Part shown: positions 1 to 8,464 of the stretch, one piece after another | Layout of the letters: each line of letters starts with the position of its first letter | Numbering within the stretch: position 1 is the first letter of the stretch | Source of the DNA: UBA9732 sp963606545 | Lineage (GTDB): Bacteria; Spirochaetota; Spirochaetia; Sphaerochaetales; Sphaerochaetaceae | Direction: 5' to 3' | NCBI GenBank assembly: GCA_963606545.1 | Contig: CAVCYP010000006.1 | Location: forward strand, 1-50,779 | DNA: 50,779 bases | The notes under the pieces: generated by a model | The model's database searches: none | What the model was told of the DNA's origin: nothing | What the model saw: the letters and a program-made list of their open reading frames with translations, nothing else | Position numbers and translations under genes: made by a program

Positions 1-10
1 GAGCACACTT

Positions 11-949
11 ATGGAAGAAGTGAAAAATGAAGTAATGTGCTACATGCCAAAGACTCTTAAGGAGGCTTTAAAGATTAAAGCGGAGCATGATGTAATAGTT
101 CTTGCTGGCGGAAGTGACCTGATGGTTTCTCACAAGAGAACTCTTGGTCTTAAGCCAAAGTTTGAAAAACCTGTCATGATTGTCAGAAATCTTCCAGAAC
201 TTAAGAAGATTTATATAAATGAAAAGGGCGAATGTTGTATTGGTTCAGGTTGCACCAGTTCTCAGATTGCTGAGAATATGCTCTGCCCTTGGCATTTAAG
301 ACAGGCAGCTTCCAGAATGGGTGCTGTTGCTCTTAGAAACAGCGCAACCATTGGTGGAAACATTGCTAACGCTTCCCCAAAGGGCGACACTCCGGGTCCA
401 TTATATCTTTTGGACGCAAGAGTTAAGATTTCATCGGTTCGCGGCAGCAGAGAAGAGCTTGTCAGTCAGTTCATTATTAAGTTCAGAACCATTGACCTTC
501 AGCCGGATGAAATGATAACTGAAGTTATTCTTCCATATTCTGAAGACGATTTTGATTACATCTTCTGGCATAAGGTTGGAACCAGAAAGGCTAACGCTAT
601 TAGTAAAATTACTCTTAGCCAAGCCATCAAGTTCAATGATGATGGCACTGTAAAGGATTACAGAGTTTCAGCAACTGCAACTGGTGCAAAGACTAACAGA
701 AGTCGTGATGTGGAAAATATCATCATTGGAAAGCACCTTACTTCAGAGCTAATTGAAGAAGAAATTGCAGGCTTTGATACTGTAATATCTCCACGTGCTA
801 TGCCGGAATTCAGACGTGAAGCAACCCGCAGAATGATTAGACGTTTCTTGACTAAAGCCGTTGAAAATAGAGAAAACGGTGTAAAAGAAAAAGTCATTGA
901 TACGTATGATGATTACTACGTAACCGGACAACCAATACCAAGACAATAA
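11..949 (+). CDS. FAD-binding subunit of a xanthine dehydrogenase-family molybdenum hydroxylase
   Basis: This is the flavin subunit that passes electrons from a molybdenum hydroxylase to its acceptor. It shows the PCMH-type FAD fold: the GGSDLMV pyrophosphate loop at residues 33-39 and the ATIGGN motif at 112-117, followed by the usual C-terminal CO dehydrogenase flavoprotein domain. At 312 aa it is a normal length for XdhB-like proteins. The start is uncertain, because the frame is open to the window edge, and Met9 (position 35) would fit the family N-terminus better. It lies 29 bp before the deaminase gene and reads in the same direction, so it is probably the tail of a catabolic operon that begins upstream. 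A second, shorter FAD subunit (ygfM-like) lies 1.4 kb downstream. This one may therefore serve a different Mo subunit located outside the window. Confidence 0.85.
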   Translation: MEEVKNEVMCYMPKTLKEALKIKAEHDVIVLAGGSDLMVSHKRTLGLKPKFEKPVMIVRNLPELKKIYINEKGECCIGSGCTSSQIAENMLCPWHLRQAASRMGAVALRNSATIGGNIANASPKGDTPGPLYLLDARVKISSVRGSREELVSQFIIKFRTIDLQPDEMITEVILPYSEDDFDYIFWHKVGTRKANAISKITLSQAIKFNDDGTVKDYRVSATATGAKTNRSRDVENIIIGKHLTSELIEEEIAGFDTVISPRAMPEFRREATRRMIRRFLTKAVENRENGVKEKVIDTYDDYYVTGQPIPRQ

Positions 950-978
950 ACAAGAAGGAGAAGTAAAAAGGGAAGTTT

Positions 979-2361
979 ATGAACGAAAAGGGTATTTTTT
1001 TAAGTAACATATACGCACTCATGACAGATCCTGCAAAGGACACTCTGTATGGTGTTGATATGATTATTTCGGATGGTAAAGTTAAAACCATTGGTAAAAA
1101 CCTCCAGTGTCCAGCTGGGTACAGAATAATTGACGGATCCAAACTAGCGGTCGTTCCAGGTTTTGTTAACACACACCATCACTTTTATCAGACCCTAACC
1201 AGAAACCTCCCCGCTGTTCAGGATGCAAAGCTGTTTGATTGGCTAGTATATCTTTACGAAGTATGGAAATATATTGACGAAGAAGCAATTTATTACTCTT
1301 CACTTTTAGCCATGTCAGAGCTTCTAAAGACCGGTTGTACCTGCTCAACAGATCACCACTATGTGTTCCCAAAGCAGTGCAAAGGTCAGGATTTAACCGG
1401 GGCTCAGTTCAAGGCAGCAGATCAACTTGGAATGCGCTTTTCTCCAACCCGTGGTAGCATGAGCCTTTCCAAGAAAGACGGCGGTCTTCCACCGGATACC
1501 GTGGTCCAGACAGAAGAAGAAATTCTGGAAGACAGCGAGCGCGTCATCAAAAAATATCACGACCCATCACCAATGGCCATGCACAAGATTGTTCTTGCCC
1601 CATGTTCGCCGTTCTCCGTGACCAAGCGTTGCATGCTTGAAAGCGCCCGTCTTGCCCGCAAATACGGAGTGCGCCTTCACACCCACCTCTGCGAGACCAT
1701 GGACGAAGAAAACCAATGCAAAGACATGTACGGCATCCGCCCCGTTGAGCTCATGCAGGAGTGCGAGCTAATAGGGCCCGATGTCTTCTATGCTCACGGC
1801 ATTTGGTTCAATGACGACGAGCTTAAGCTCCTTGCCAAAACTGGAAGCCACATTGCTCACTGCCCATCTTCTAACATGCGCTTGGGCTCCGGCATTTGCA
1901 GAACTCGTGAATTATTGGATTTAGGCGTGAATATCGGTATTGGAGTAGATGGTAGCGCTTCAAATGATAGTTCAGATATGTTGGCAGAGATGCGTAATGC
2001 GCTCTTGTTGGGCCGCGTGAAGTATGGAAGTACGGCTCTCACTGCCCGTGATGTGTTCAAGATGGGTTGCGAAAACGGCGCAAAGATGCTCAATTTTGGC
2101 AACGTAGGACGTCTAGAGGAAGGCTGGGCTGCTGACTTAGCCTGTTTTGACGTAAGCGGTATTGCCTATGCGGGTAGCCAGAGTGATCCAATTGCTGCTC
2201 TGTTGTTCTGCGGTTGTGACCACACTGCGCAGTACACAATTGTAAACGGACAAGTTGTTGTGGATAACAGAAAAGTCGTTGGCGTTGACGAGCAGGAGCT
2301 TGCAAACATTGCCAACAGAATAAGTAATGACTTACTTGAGAAGAGGAGAATCTATGGTTGA
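979..2361 (+). CDS. 8-oxoguanine deaminase-like amidohydrolase (AtzB/TrzN family)
   Basis: A metal-dependent cytosolic deaminase of the amidohydrolase superfamily. The metal and catalytic residues are visible: HHH at 66-68 in an NTHHHFYQTLTR context, HTHLCE at 234-239, His273 in YAHGIWF, and Asp324 in GIGVDGSASND. The NTHHHFYQTLTR and QDAKLF segments resemble 8-oxoguanine deaminase (8-oxoguanine to urate plus ammonia) more than SsnA, the amidohydrolase that usually sits in this cluster. This comparison is from memory. Its 460 aa length is usual. It overlaps the end of the upstream part of the ygfM gene by 8 nt and sits in a purine-oxidising cluster, so a purine substrate is likely. Guanine or another aminopurine cannot be excluded from the sequence alone. 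Confidence 0.82.
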   Translation: MNEKGIFLSNIYALMTDPAKDTLYGVDMIISDGKVKTIGKNLQCPAGYRIIDGSKLAVVPGFVNTHHHFYQTLTRNLPAVQDAKLFDWLVYLYEVWKYIDEEAIYYSSLLAMSELLKTGCTCSTDHHYVFPKQCKGQDLTGAQFKAADQLGMRFSPTRGSMSLSKKDGGLPPDTVVQTEEEILEDSERVIKKYHDPSPMAMHKIVLAPCSPFSVTKRCMLESARLARKYGVRLHTHLCETMDEENQCKDMYGIRPVELMQECELIGPDVFYAHGIWFNDDELKLLAKTGSHIAHCPSSNMRLGSGICRTRELLDLGVNIGIGVDGSASNDSSDMLAEMRNALLLGRVKYGSTALTARDVFKMGCENGAKMLNFGNVGRLEEGWAADLACFDVSGIAYAGSQSDPIAALLFCGCDHTAQYTIVNGQVVVDNRKVVGVDEQELANIANRISNDLLEKRRIYG

Positions 2362-3166
2362 GAATCTGATTCTAGCAAAAAATGCGATTGAGGCGGTTAA
2401 TTTGGCTTCAGAGCCAGGTGCTGCTTACTTAGCTGGAGGCACTGAGGTCAACAGATTAAATAGTACTGTTGATGCAAGTACTTTAGTTTCTTTGGGAAGA
2501 GTTCAAGAACTGGATTTTATTGGTAAAAAGAATGATTTTGTGGAGTTTGGTTCTATGTGTACCTTCCAAGAAGCTGTGGAAGCCAAAGAAACTCCTGCTT
2601 ATTTCAAAGAAGCTTGTTTGTTCATGGCTTCTAGAACCAAGAGAAACATGGCAACGTTGGGTGGAAACCTTGCCCTTTGCAGAGATGATTCCTACCTTTG
2701 GCCAACTCTCCTTGCTTGTGATGCTTCCTTGAATTTGGTGGGACCAGACGGAGAAAAGAGTTTTGTTGGTGTTGATTTCTACTTAGAAAACCATGAAGAA
2801 CTTAAAGATCAGCTGATTTTCTCTGTAGTAATTCCAGCTTGTTGCAACATAGCTTCTAAGCGTTATTCTAATACAGCTCAAAGTCATGCAGTCCTCACAA
2901 TGAGTGCCTCAAACGGCCCTAATGGCTTAAAAATTGCAGTAGCACTTAAAAATTCGGGCATCTTTACCCTGCCAAAACTCGCTGAGAGTATTGCAAATGG
3001 AGCTACTGATGAAGAGGTCCAGGCTCAGGTAAAAGCCTGTGACGCTGTAAAGATTGAAGATGATTTGCTCTTTGGAAGTGCAGCTTACAAGAAATATTTG
3101 TTAGCTGTCACAGCTTATGACTTGTCACAGAAAGTCTTGAAAGATTCTCAGGAGGCTGCAAGATGA
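2354..3166 (+). CDS. ygfM: YgfM-like FAD-binding subunit of the selenium-dependent molybdenum hydroxylase
   Basis: Flavin-binding partner of the XdhD-type subunit encoded next door. The FAD loop appears as YLAGGTEVNRL near the N-terminus, with a second motif MATLGGNLALC that matches the ATIGGN loop. The start is placed at ATG 2354 because AAGAGGAG (2341-2348) lies five bases upstream; an in-frame ATG at 2327 has no such site. The stop overlaps the next gene in an ATGA arrangement, which implies translational coupling. At 270 aa it matches the short FAD subunits annotated as probable selenate reductase FAD subunit, a historical name. The true substrate is probably a purine, as inferred from context. 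Confidence 0.85.
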   Translation: MVENLILAKNAIEAVNLASEPGAAYLAGGTEVNRLNSTVDASTLVSLGRVQELDFIGKKNDFVEFGSMCTFQEAVEAKETPAYFKEACLFMASRTKRNMATLGGNLALCRDDSYLWPTLLACDASLNLVGPDGEKSFVGVDFYLENHEELKDQLIFSVVIPACCNIASKRYSNTAQSHAVLTMSASNGPNGLKIAVALKNSGIFTLPKLAESIANGATDEEVQAQVKACDAVKIEDDLLFGSAAYKKYLLAVTAYDLSQKVLKDSQEAAR

Positions 3167-6042
3167 GAGTAGAGTGCATTATTAATGGAAGAAACAGATG
3201 TTTTGATGTTGAGCCTTCCACAAAACTCAGAGAGATGTTACTTCTCAACGGCAATCTTGCAGTTCGCGATAGTGATGATGCAGAAGGTTTTTGTGGAAGT
3301 GATACTGTCTTAGTTGACGGAACTCCTGTTTTTTCAAACTTGGTGCTTGCAGGAGAAGTACAAGGTTGTGAGATTAGAACTCCAGATGGTCTTGGAAATC
3401 CTGAACATTTGACGGTAGTCCAGCAGGCAATGATTGATGCTGGTATTGTCCAAAGTGCCTACAATGCCCCAGCTGCAGCCCTTCTTTTGACTTGGCTTTT
3501 GGAAAATAATCCAAATCCAACCAAAGAAGAGATTAAGGACTGTCTTTCTGGTATTTTTATCAGAGATGCTGGTTATGAACATTACTATCTTGCAGTAAAA
3601 CTTGCCCAAGAAAAGATGAAAACTGGCGCTTATCAGTCAACCATTGCACCATCTTTCAGACCTGAATGTGATGTGATTGGAAAGCCAGTTTCAAAGATTG
3701 ATGGTGCCCAGTTGGTAACTGGAGACAAAGCTTTTGTTGAAGATTTTGTTCCAGCAGACACCTGCCACATGGTGGTTTTAAGAAGCCCTCATGCAAGTGC
3801 CTACATCAATTCTATTGATACCACAGAAGCTTTCAAAGTAGAGGGGGTTATTGAAATACTTACAGCTTTCAATACTCCTGAAACTCACTATATGCAGGCT
3901 GGACAGGGAAACCCAGAGCCATCTCCACATGATAGAAGATTGTTTAACATGAAGGTCAGACACGTGGGAGACAGAGTTGCTGCAGTTATTGCAGAGACTT
4001 TAGAGGCTGCAAAAGAAGCCTGCAAGCGTATTAAAGTTGACTATGAAGTGCTTCCAGCAGTATTCACAGTTGAAGAAGCCATGGCTCCAGGGGCTCCAAT
4101 TGTTCATAATGGAATTGTAGAGTATCGGTCTGGTGCACCTGCGGACCTTGATGAATATAACAAGCTCGCAGGCGATCCAAGAGAGGGTAAAGTTATCTAT
4201 CAGTTCCCACTTAGAGCAGATGTCAGGCGTAATATTGCCGCTTCAAATAAGGGTTTTATTGGGGACGTGGATAAAGCTTTTGCCACTTCTGATGCCGTTG
4301 TTGAGTGTACTTATCAGACAAGCCAGATTCAGCATACTCCGCTTGAGACACATATTTGTTTTGCTAGAATGGAAGGCAAACGTCTTACCGTTTATGCTTC
4401 AACTCAGGTTCCTTACCACGTAAGAAGAATTGTAGGTTGGGTAACCGGACTTCCAGAGAACAGAATTCATATTATTAAGACTCGTGTTGGTGGTGGCTAC
4501 GGTTCAAAACAGGATATTCTCATTGAAGATCTTACAGGTTATGCTGCCTATGTAACCGGTAAGCCAATTTTGTGTCACAACACAAGAGAAGAGGAGTTTA
4601 TTGCTAACTCAACTCGTCACCCAATGAGAGTTCATGTGAAGATGTCGGGAAACAAAGATGGACAGATTACCGGTATTTACATGGAAGTTTGTGCAAATAC
4701 AGGACCTTACGGTAACCACTGTCTTACAGTTCCTATGAACAGCTGTTCCAAGACTCTGCCACTTTTCAAAGTTGACAATATGAAATATGACCTTAAGGTT
4801 TACTATACCAATACCCCACCAGCCGGGGCTTATCAGGGTTATGGTACTCCAAAAGGAACCTATGGTCTTATGATGGCAATGTCCCTTTTGGCTGAAAAGT
4901 TAGGTGTTGATTACAAAGACATGGTGTTGAAGAATCACGTAGAAGAGGGCTACATGCTTGAAATCCTCAAGGGCCTTGGTGAAGGCCGTGAAGGTGCTGT
5001 TGTCCCAGTTGGTTCTTGTGGCCTTGATGAAGCCATCCGCAAAGGTTGCGACATGATTCAGTGGGGTAAACGTGAGGAATCCGGCGATCCAAACTGGAAG
5101 ATTGGAAAAGGTTTTGCCATGATTATGCAGGGCTCAGGTCTTCCAGGCCTTGACCACGCAGAAGCCATAGCCAAGCTTGAAACCGATGGCACTGTGATTC
5201 TCAACAGTGGCGGCGCTGACCTTGGTACTGGACTTGATACAATTTCAGCAAAGATTGTAGCTGAAGTGCTCAAAATGCCAATGGACAGAATCTCTGTAAT
5301 TTCTGGTGATACAGACTCTTGCGCCTTTGACACCGGTGCTTATGCTTCCTCTGGAACCTTCTTCAGTGGAAACGCTTCACTGGTTGCAACTAAGAAGCTC
5401 AAAGATATGATTATTAAGGAAGCGGCCTATCAGATGGGAGAAGAAGAAAAAGACTTGGATGTTAGATATCCTGGTGAAGTTTTCTCTTCCAAGACAGGTA
5501 AGAGTCGCTCCTACTATGAACTTTCCCATGCTGCCTGTGGTGGTGATGGTCATGGCCAGATGATAGCCCACGGAACCTTTGTTACAAAGGCTTCCTCTGT
5601 TCCATATGGTGCACACTTTGCTCAGGTTGCAGTCAATATCAGAACAGGTGAAATCAAGGTTCAGAAGTTCTATGCCCTTCAGGATGCTGGAACTCCAATT
5701 AACCCAGAAGTTGCACTTTGTCAGATGTACGGCGCTGTTATGAAGTCAATTGGACACTCAATGTACGAAAACATGATTCTTGATAAGAACGGGGTTTGTA
5801 TTGATGCCAACATGACAGATTACGGGGTTCCAATGATTTCTGAAGCTCCAGAAGACTTTAAGTCTGTTCTCATTGATGTTAATGATGCTTACGGTCCATT
5901 TGGTGCTAAGTCAATTTCAGAAATTGCCTGTAACGGTGCTGCTCCTGCCATTGGTATTGCAATTCATGATGCTTGTGGCGCTTGGATTACCAGCTGGCCA
6001 ATGACACCAGAGAAGCTTTTAAAGGCGTTGGGTAAAATTTGA
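3163..6042 (+). CDS. xdhD: XdhD-type molybdenum-binding subunit (selenium-dependent molybdenum hydroxylase)
   Basis: The catalytic subunit of a xanthine dehydrogenase-like hydroxylase (959 aa). Residues 1-150 keep the fold of the two [2Fe-2S] domains, but the cluster cysteines are gone: the plant-ferredoxin part has a single Cys44 in GFCGS, and the second part reads QSAYN at 97-101 and FIRDAGY at 132-138, where family members have QCGYC and LCRCTGY. From about 170 onward the molybdopterin-binding domains are intact, with VGGGYGSKQD at 442-451, GAYQGYG at 555-561 and the presumed catalytic Glu920 in ISEIACNGAAPA. From memory, E. coli XdhD has the same loss, so electrons must leave by another route, possibly YgfK or the FAD subunit. 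No selenocysteine codon is involved; selenium in this class is a labile cofactor. Confidence 0.88.
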   Translation: MRVECIINGRNRCFDVEPSTKLREMLLLNGNLAVRDSDDAEGFCGSDTVLVDGTPVFSNLVLAGEVQGCEIRTPDGLGNPEHLTVVQQAMIDAGIVQSAYNAPAAALLLTWLLENNPNPTKEEIKDCLSGIFIRDAGYEHYYLAVKLAQEKMKTGAYQSTIAPSFRPECDVIGKPVSKIDGAQLVTGDKAFVEDFVPADTCHMVVLRSPHASAYINSIDTTEAFKVEGVIEILTAFNTPETHYMQAGQGNPEPSPHDRRLFNMKVRHVGDRVAAVIAETLEAAKEACKRIKVDYEVLPAVFTVEEAMAPGAPIVHNGIVEYRSGAPADLDEYNKLAGDPREGKVIYQFPLRADVRRNIAASNKGFIGDVDKAFATSDAVVECTYQTSQIQHTPLETHICFARMEGKRLTVYASTQVPYHVRRIVGWVTGLPENRIHIIKTRVGGGYGSKQDILIEDLTGYAAYVTGKPILCHNTREEEFIANSTRHPMRVHVKMSGNKDGQITGIYMEVCANTGPYGNHCLTVPMNSCSKTLPLFKVDNMKYDLKVYYTNTPPAGAYQGYGTPKGTYGLMMAMSLLAEKLGVDYKDMVLKNHVEEGYMLEILKGLGEGREGAVVPVGSCGLDEAIRKGCDMIQWGKREESGDPNWKIGKGFAMIMQGSGLPGLDHAEAIAKLETDGTVILNSGGADLGTGLDTISAKIVAEVLKMPMDRISVISGDTDSCAFDTGAYASSGTFFSGNASLVATKKLKDMIIKEAAYQMGEEEKDLDVRYPGEVFSSKTGKSRSYYELSHAACGGDGHGQMIAHGTFVTKASSVPYGAHFAQVAVNIRTGEIKVQKFYALQDAGTPINPEVALCQMYGAVMKSIGHSMYENMILDKNGVCIDANMTDYGVPMISEAPEDFKSVLIDVNDAYGPFGAKSISEIACNGAAPAIGIAIHDACGAWITSWPMTPEKLLKALGKI

Positions 6043-6059
6043 GTTTTTAAGGCAAAGAC

Positions 6060-6896
6060 ATGTTGTATTTGCAAGATAAAGTGAATCTTCACACCCATTC
6101 GTTTTATTGTGGACACGGGAAGGGGGAGATTTCAGATTACGTTAAAGAGGCTAAGGCGGAGGGATACTCCGTCTTAGGTTTTTCTGAGCACTGTCCAGTG
6201 CCTGATGACCGCTGGTGTCGCTCTAGAATGCCTTATAAAAAATTCCCTCTATATATTAAGGATGTCTTGGAGGCGCGTGCAGAGGAAGATCTCCAAGGTG
6301 GGCTTCAGGTTCTCTTGGGAGCCGAGTGTGACTATCTTCCTCAATATCATTCTTATTTTAAAGACAGGCTTTTAGGTGAGCTTGGCTTTAATTATCTAAT
6401 TGGCTCTTACCATTTTTATCATAACCCAATCACAGGGGCTTATATTTATCCGGATAAGATTCCAAACTATATCCCATATTTAAGTGAATATGTTAAAAAT
6501 TACGTTCAAGCCATAGAATCAGGCCTCTTTTTATTCTGCGCGCATCCAGATTTATATGCTTACAATACCCCTTGGGGACCAGAATTAAAGGCAGCCGCCA
6601 AAGACCTAATTCAGTGTGCCTTGGAACACAACCTGCCACTTGAGATGAATGGAAACGGACTTCGCAAAGGACAGGTCTTAATTGGAGGAAAACTCCGTTA
6701 CCACTACACAATTCCTGAATTTTGGGAAATGGCGCTTGAGGCGGGAGTTCATATTTGCTGTAACAGTGATGCCCACAAGCCAAAAGAACTTCCAAATGAA
6801 AACTGTCTTGAGTTTGCAAAAACCCTTGGAATTAAGTTTGTTAACTGGAACGTGGAAACTTTACCTGACGGTAGTCGCAAAATTAGCTGGGAGTAG
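6060..6896 (+). CDS. PHP-domain phosphoesterase, histidinol-phosphatase (HisJ/HisK) family
   Basis: A metal-dependent phosphoesterase of the polymerase and histidinol phosphatase (PHP) family. Visible ligands are the HTH motif at residues 11-13, the SEHCP segment, the GAECDY segment, SYHFYH, a CAHPDLY motif and a C-terminal CNSDAHKP. Its 278 aa length is normal for histidinol-phosphatase. It starts 17 bp after xdhD, with only a weak ribosome site (AAGGC near 6048), so it is probably co-transcribed. No other histidine biosynthesis gene is nearby. A role in dephosphorylating a purine-pathway intermediate is therefore possible but not shown. Either identity is an inference at the level of substrate; the fold is secure. 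Confidence 0.78.
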   Translation: MLYLQDKVNLHTHSFYCGHGKGEISDYVKEAKAEGYSVLGFSEHCPVPDDRWCRSRMPYKKFPLYIKDVLEARAEEDLQGGLQVLLGAECDYLPQYHSYFKDRLLGELGFNYLIGSYHFYHNPITGAYIYPDKIPNYIPYLSEYVKNYVQAIESGLFLFCAHPDLYAYNTPWGPELKAAAKDLIQCALEHNLPLEMNGNGLRKGQVLIGGKLRYHYTIPEFWEMALEAGVHICCNSDAHKPKELPNENCLEFAKTLGIKFVNWNVETLPDGSRKISWE

Positions 6897-7046
6897 AAAA
6901 GCCCCTAAAGTTTTAAATTTTTTAAAATCTGTCTAACTGTAGTAAAAATTTGTTGCATTTTGTTGCAGAGCGTTGTAGACTTCTAACTAGAATTGACTGG
7001 GCCTACTGTGTTTAAGCAGTGCCAACTGTAACAATGGAGGAAGTTT
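6897..7046. other. 150-bp AT-rich gap inside the purine cluster
   Basis: No gene is seen here. The sequence carries a direct repeat of TTTGTTGCA at about 6949 and 6959, followed by CGTTGTAG. The element could be a promoter or regulator site for ygeY, but no convincing -35/-10 pair with normal spacing was found. Confidence 0.4.
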
Positions 7047-8441
7047 ATGGATTTTGCTGCCATTAAGAAGGCTGCCGAGGCTTACGGACCTTCAATGACA
7101 AAGTTTCTCAGAGACATGATTGCAATTCCATCTGAGAGCTGCGAAGAAAAGGGTGTCGTTTATAGAATTAAAGAAGAGATGGAAAAGCTCGGCTATGACA
7201 AGGTTGAGATTGACAAATTAGGAAATGTCATAGGCTGGATGGGAAATGGTGACAAGATTATTGCTATTGATTCCCATATTGACACCGTTGGTATTGGAAA
7301 CATTGAGAACTGGACTTCTGATCCTTACAAGGGTTGGGAGAATGAGACTCAAATTTATGGCCGTGGCGGTTCTGACCAGGAAGGCGGAATGGCTTCAGCT
7401 ACCTATGGTACAAAGATCATGAAAGATCTTGGCCTCATCCCAGAAGGCTACAAAATCATGGTTGTTGGTTCCGTTCAGGAAGAAGACTGTGACGGTATGT
7501 GCTGGCAGTCAATTGTTAATGAATATTTCAACGGACCAGAAGATGCTGCAAAGCAGATTGAGTTCGTAATTTCCACAGAGCCAACTGATGGCGGTATCTA
7601 CAGAGGCCACAGAGGAAGAATGGAGATTAGAGTTGACGTTCACGGAGTATCCTGCCATGGTTCCGCACCTGAAAGAGGTGACAACGCTATTCATAAGATG
7701 GCAGAGATTCTTGAGAACGTAAGAGATCTCAACGAGAACCCAGCAGACGCAGAGCCAATTCACGGCCTTGCAAAGATGCTTGATCCAAAGTACAACCCAG
7801 AGCACTATGAAGATGCTCGCTTCCTTGGAAGAGGAACCTGTACAACTTCACAGATTTTCTACACATCTCCATCCAGATGTGCAGTTGCAGACAGCTGTGC
7901 AATCTCAATTGACCGCAGAATGACCGCCGGTGAGACCTACAAGTCCTGCCTCAAGGAAATTGAAGACCTCCCAGCTTGCAAGAAGTACGCAAAGGACGTC
8001 AAAGTCTCTATGTATATGTACGACAGACCAGCTTGGACCGGCCACGTCTACGAGACTGAATGCTTCTTCCCAACTTGGATTAACAAAGAAAGCGCACCAC
8101 ACGTCAAGGCATTGGTAGATGCACACAAAGCTCTCTGGGGCGACACCAGACTTTGGGCCGATGACGTAGCAAAAGAAAAGAGAGTAGGTCGCCCTCTTTG
8201 CGATAAGTGGACCTTCTCAACTAACGGCGTTTCAATTCAGGGCCGTTACGGCATCCCATGTGTAGGTTTTGGACCTGGTGCAGAATCACAGGCACATGCT
8301 CCAAACGAGATTACATGGAAGCATGACCTTGTAGTATGTGCAGCTCTTTATGCAGCAGTACCAATGCTCTACAAGCCAGAAGAGAAGGACGGAAGCGCAA
8401 CATCTTTCCGCCAGGAACTCACAGGAAATAAGATTCGTTAA
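7047..8441 (+). CDS. ygeY: YgeY-type M20 family metallohydrolase (selenium metabolism hydrolase)
   Basis: A zinc-dependent M20 peptidase/deacylase. Metal ligands are easily seen: His77 and Asp79 in DSHIDTVG, Asp110 in GRGGSDQEGGM, the Glu145-Glu146 pair in VQEEDCDG, and the dimerisation-domain motif SCHGSAPERGDNA. The strong site GGAGG lies eight bases before the ATG. At 464 aa it is longer than the roughly 400 aa I remember for E. coli YgeY; much of the extra length is in the segment after residue 250. It is followed 23 bp later by ygeW, the same pairing as in other selenium-dependent hydroxylase clusters. The physiological substrate is unknown; an N-carbamoyl or N-acyl amino acid is a reasonable inference. 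Confidence 0.88.
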   Translation: MDFAAIKKAAEAYGPSMTKFLRDMIAIPSESCEEKGVVYRIKEEMEKLGYDKVEIDKLGNVIGWMGNGDKIIAIDSHIDTVGIGNIENWTSDPYKGWENETQIYGRGGSDQEGGMASATYGTKIMKDLGLIPEGYKIMVVGSVQEEDCDGMCWQSIVNEYFNGPEDAAKQIEFVISTEPTDGGIYRGHRGRMEIRVDVHGVSCHGSAPERGDNAIHKMAEILENVRDLNENPADAEPIHGLAKMLDPKYNPEHYEDARFLGRGTCTTSQIFYTSPSRCAVADSCAISIDRRMTAGETYKSCLKEIEDLPACKKYAKDVKVSMYMYDRPAWTGHVYETECFFPTWINKESAPHVKALVDAHKALWGDTRLWADDVAKEKRVGRPLCDKWTFSTNGVSIQGRYGIPCVGFGPGAESQAHAPNEITWKHDLVVCAALYAAVPMLYKPEEKDGSATSFRQELTGNKIR

Positions 8442-8464
8442 GGAATTCTTTTAGGAGAAATAAA

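Noticed and set aside
4133..4423. A 96-aa frame inside xdhD
   Set aside because: It lies within a strongly conserved coding region in another frame.
3163..6042. Selenocysteine codon in the selenium-dependent hydroxylase
   Set aside because: There is no in-frame TGA before the stop; selenium in this family is a labile cofactor.
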